Positions 8,817-11,554 of a DNA stretch of 11,554 nt are shown here, in pieces (within the stretch, counting starts at the first letter, position 1; each line of letters opens with the position of its first letter). Under the pieces are notes generated by a model that searched no databases, had not been told where the DNA came from, and saw nothing but the letters and a program-made list of their open reading frames with translations. The stretch covers positions 1-11,554 of the forward strand of contig JAEUJT010000237.1 of assembly GCA_016793525.1 (NCBI GenBank). The letters run 5' to 3'. Origin of the DNA: Archangium sp. (lineage in GTDB: Bacteria > Myxococcota > Myxococcia > Myxococcales > Myxococcaceae). The translations under genes were made by a program, and so were the position numbers.

Positions 8817-8915
8817 GAGTGCCGGCCTGTTCAGCATTCCTCGCTCGAGCACTTCACCGGGCAACGAACTGACCGCGGGTCGTGTGTCGGGAGGACGGCA
8901 AACAGACCGGCACTC
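8817..8915. repeat. Near-perfect 15-bp inverted repeat, arms 69 bp apart
   Basis: The left arm GAGTGCCGGCCTGTT (8817-8831) and the reverse complement of the right arm, GAGTGCCGGTCTGTT (8901-8915), agree at 14 of 15 bases. The 69-bp separation is too long for a standard operator palindrome or terminator. The left arm lies just upstream of the lipoprotein start, at 26-40 bp from the ATG. It could be paired binding sites for one regulator, a long-range RNA stem, or the ends of a small degenerate element. No flanking target-site duplication is visible. Confidence 0.5.
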
Positions 8916-8968
8916 GCCTTCATTTCTACCATGCACGTCCAGGGCTGCCATTCGCCGTTCGGTGACAT
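8831..8968 (-). CDS. Candidate small Cys-containing protein (45 aa)
   Basis: ATG at 8966-8968 to TGA at 8831-8833. The product begins MSPNGEWQPWTCMVEMKASA and has Cys at 12, 36, 40 and 45. The last three form CPVKC-N4-C at the very C-terminus, which could bind metal or form disulfides. Third-position G/C is about 73%. No convincing Shine-Dalgarno sequence precedes the ATG. The frame stays open upstream through the groE terminator, so the ATG is only the most sensible start. It sits between that terminator and the lipoprotein gene, so it would be the first gene of the regulator operon. No family is recognised and the call is weak. Confidence 0.3.
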   Translation of the reverse strand: MSPNGEWQPWTCMVEMKASAGLFAVLPTHDPRSVRCPVKCSSEEC

Positions 8969-8991
8969 CTCTGCGACGCGGCAAGCCCTTG

Positions 8992-9028
8992 AAAACAAAA
9001 GGCCCCCGAGACCGAAGTCTCGGAGGCC
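8992..9028 (-). terminator. Intrinsic terminator of groES-groEL
   Basis: Read on the minus strand, GGCCTCCGAGAC and GTCTCGGGGGCC pair as a 12-position stem with one mismatch around a TTCG loop closed by C-G, the extra-stable UUCG tetraloop. The run TTTTGTTTT (9000-8992) follows directly. It begins 35 bp past the groEL stop, as expected for the end of the chaperonin transcript. Confidence 0.93.
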
Positions 9029-9062
9029 TGAAGGTTCGCCCCGTACAGCAGGCGAGGGGGGC

Positions 9063-10751
<1,689 letters not shown>

Positions 10752-11042
10752 TTACTTCTCGATGACGCCGAGCACGTCCTCTTCACGGAGGATCAGGTGG
10801 TCTTCGCCTTCGATCTTCACTTCGGTGCCCGCGTATTTGGAGAAGAGAATGGTGTCGCCGGCCTTGATGTCGAGCGCGCGAACCTTGCCGTCTTCGAGGA
10901 TCTTGCCGTTGCCGACCGCCACAACCTTCGCCTCGAGCGGCTTCTCCTTGGCCGAGTCGGGGATGATGATTCCGCCCTTGGTCTTCGTCTCTTCCGCGAT
11001 GCGCTTCACGATCAGCCGGTCCTGCAGGGGACGAATCTTCAT
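10752..11042 (-). CDS. groES: Co-chaperonin GroES (Hsp10)
   Basis: A 96-aa heptameric lid for GroEL. The sequence starts [14 protein letters not shown] and carries the mobile loop that docks on GroEL (about residues 17-33, with [15 protein letters not shown]). The central barrel includes [17 protein letters not shown], and the end is [10 protein letters not shown]. The length is normal. The start is set by a strong AAGGAG eight bases before the ATG. It is the first gene of the operon, and the promoter and CIRCE-like operators lie directly upstream. Confidence 0.99.
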   Translation of the reverse strand: MKIRPLQDRLIVKRIAEETKTKGGIIIPDSAKEKPLEAKVVAVGNGKILEDGKVRALDIKAGDTILFSKYAGTEVKIEGEDHLILREEDVLGVIEK

Positions 11043-11083
11043 GATGTGTGCTCCTTGAGCCGTGGGTGCTGCGGGTTGATGAA

Positions 11084-11110
11084 TTGGCAGTCGATGGGGT
11101 CGAGTGCCAA
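11084..11110. promoter_or_regulatory. CIRCE operator 1 (groES-proximal)
   Basis: TTGGCAGTC-N9-GAGTGCCAA. The CIRCE consensus bound by the heat-shock repressor HrcA is TTAGCACTC-N9-GAGTGCTAA. The spacer is exactly nine and the arms are complementary except at one position. It lies 42-68 bp before the groES ATG, within the predicted 5' leader just after the likely transcription start, the usual place for CIRCE. Confidence 0.85.
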
Positions 11111-11126
11111 GAGTGTGTGCGCGCCC

Positions 11127-11154
11127 GATATAACCATCGCCCCTCGAGCGTCAA
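11127..11154 (-). promoter_or_regulatory. Predicted groES-groEL promoter (sigma-70 type)
   Basis: On the minus strand, -35 TTGACG (11154-11149) is followed after 16 bp by -10 TATATC (11132-11127). Transcription would begin near 11120, giving a leader of about 80 nt that contains CIRCE operator 1. CIRCE operator 2 sits just upstream of the -35. Confidence 0.75.
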
Positions 11155-11162
11155 GGTGTGCA

Positions 11163-11189
11163 TTGGCACTCTCGATCCGTGAGTGCTGA
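11163..11189. promoter_or_regulatory. CIRCE operator 2
   Basis: TTGGCACTC-N9-GAGTGCTGA, the closest of the three copies to the CIRCE consensus, with an exact nine-base spacer. It lies just upstream of the predicted -35 element of groES. HrcA bound here and at operator 1 would bracket the promoter. Confidence 0.9.
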
Positions 11190-11207
11190 TTGTTTTCCAG
11201 CGCTCGC

Positions 11208-11234
11208 TTGGCGCTCAGCGTCGCCGAGTGCCAG
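11208..11234. promoter_or_regulatory. Possible CIRCE-like operator 3
   Basis: TTGGCGCTC-N9-GAGTGCCAG. The spacer is again nine and the arms agree at seven of nine positions. It is weaker than the other two. It lies between groES and the divergent gene at 11325, about 30 bp upstream of a weak plus-strand -35, so it could act on either direction or be a relic. Confidence 0.6.
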
Positions 11235-11263
11235 CTCAAGCCCATGAAAACAGGGAGTAATTT

Positions 11264-11292
11264 TTGTTCCTGCGGGTTCGTGCCGATAGCAT
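11264..11292 (+). promoter_or_regulatory. Weak candidate promoter of the divergent gene
   Basis: TTGTTC (11264-11269), 17 bp, TAGCAT (11287-11292). It sits in a locally T-rich stretch 32 bp before the ATG at 11325. The -35 matches poorly, so this is only the best candidate seen. Confidence 0.35.
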
Positions 11293-11324
11293 CACCACAG
11301 GGCTGTTTCACGAAAGGCGCGTCA

Positions 11325-11554
11325 ATGAGTCAATTGGTGCTCGGCGGCTCACTCAAAGAATTCTTCAAGCTGATGGTCGAAGAGGTGGTGAAGCGTCAGC
11401 GGGTCAGCCTTGAAGAGGTGACTGAGTTTTACGTGGTGAACCTGCTCTCGGAGTACGCGGCGGCGGAGAAGCTGTTCGACCGCGAGTCCGACGGGCGGCG
11501 CGAGATGGATGCCCTGGCCGTGATGTACCACCGGGCGCTCCAGCAAGACCGCGA
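11325..11554 (+). CDS. Unknown protein, N-terminal part (runs off the window)
   Basis: ATG at 11325 with AAAGG seven bases upstream. The frame is open for 76 codons to the window end without a stop. The protein begins MSQLVLGGSLKEFFKLMVEE. It is soluble, rich in Glu, Val and Leu and probably mostly helical, with no signal peptide or membrane segment. Codon use has the strong third-position G/C bias of its neighbours, which supports coding. I recognise no family. It is divergent from groES, with the two starts 282 bp apart and the CIRCE-like sites between them, so a stress-linked role is possible but unproven. Confidence 0.75.
   Translation, partial: MSQLVLGGSLKEFFKLMVEEVVKRQRVSLEEVTEFYVVNLLSEYAAAEKLFDRESDGRREMDALAVMYHRALQQDR

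Larger units (their letters stand above)
8792..9000. other. Intergenic region upstream of the lipoprotein-regulator operon
   Basis: About 200 bp between the groEL terminator and the lipoprotein start. It must hold the promoter of the minus-strand operon, but I see no clear -35/-10 pair and no sigma-54 GG-N10-GC element. It does contain a candidate 45-codon minus-strand ORF and a 15-bp inverted repeat, described separately. Confidence 0.5.

Noticed and set aside
8817..8915. The GAGTGCCGG/CCGGCACTC repeat as another CIRCE element.
   Set aside because: The half-sites resemble CIRCE arms, but they face the wrong way round and are 69 bp apart instead of 9.
11039..11311. A 90-codon minus-strand frame across the groES upstream region.
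   Set aside because: It covers the groES promoter and CIRCE operators and has no plausible ribosome binding site or protein features.

Overview
The window comes from a high-GC Gram-negative bacterium, most likely a myxobacterium (Myxococcota). The pointers are the strong G/C bias at third codon positions, several lipoproteins with low-complexity Asp-Ala-Gly tails, an FHA-domain enhancer-binding-type regulator, a possible MYXO-CTERM-like tail at the left edge, and a GroEL with a Gly/Met tail. I see no insertion sequence, CRISPR array, tRNA, rRNA or phage gene.

Left part (1-1377). A possible C-terminal end of a plus-strand gene (1-105) converges on a minus-strand gene for a Cys-rich lipoprotein of unknown function (72-1286). 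A 91-bp divergent spacer follows.

TonB/HmuY operon (1378-6234, plus strand). Four genes are packed with a 2-bp gap and then two 4-bp ATGA overlaps: a TonB-dependent outer-membrane receptor, an HmuY-family lipoprotein, an alpha/beta hydrolase, and an HtrA/DegP-type serine protease that is itself predicted to be a lipoprotein. The first two form the receptor-plus-hemophore-like pair known from heme uptake in Bacteroidota. The hydrolase and protease appear to be co-expressed with them, but their link to uptake is inference.

Regulator operon (8791-6269, minus strand). A lipoprotein with a C-terminal PDZ-like module is followed by an FHA-AAA+-Fis regulator. The regulator has lost the GAFTGA loop normally needed to contact sigma-54. 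After it comes a 55-codon ORF, not annotated by length-based calling, that starts on a GTGA overlap with the regulator stop and encodes two hydrophobic segments. The 8792-9062 spacer holds a candidate 45-aa Cys-containing ORF, a 15-bp inverted repeat, and the groE terminator.

Heat-shock operon (11042-9063, minus strand). groES-groEL ends in a strong intrinsic terminator with a UUCG tetraloop. Upstream of groES lie a sigma-70-type promoter and three CIRCE-like operators (TTGGCnnTC-N9-GAGTGCYRR type), which predicts HrcA control. A divergent plus-strand gene of unknown function begins at 11325 and runs off the right edge.
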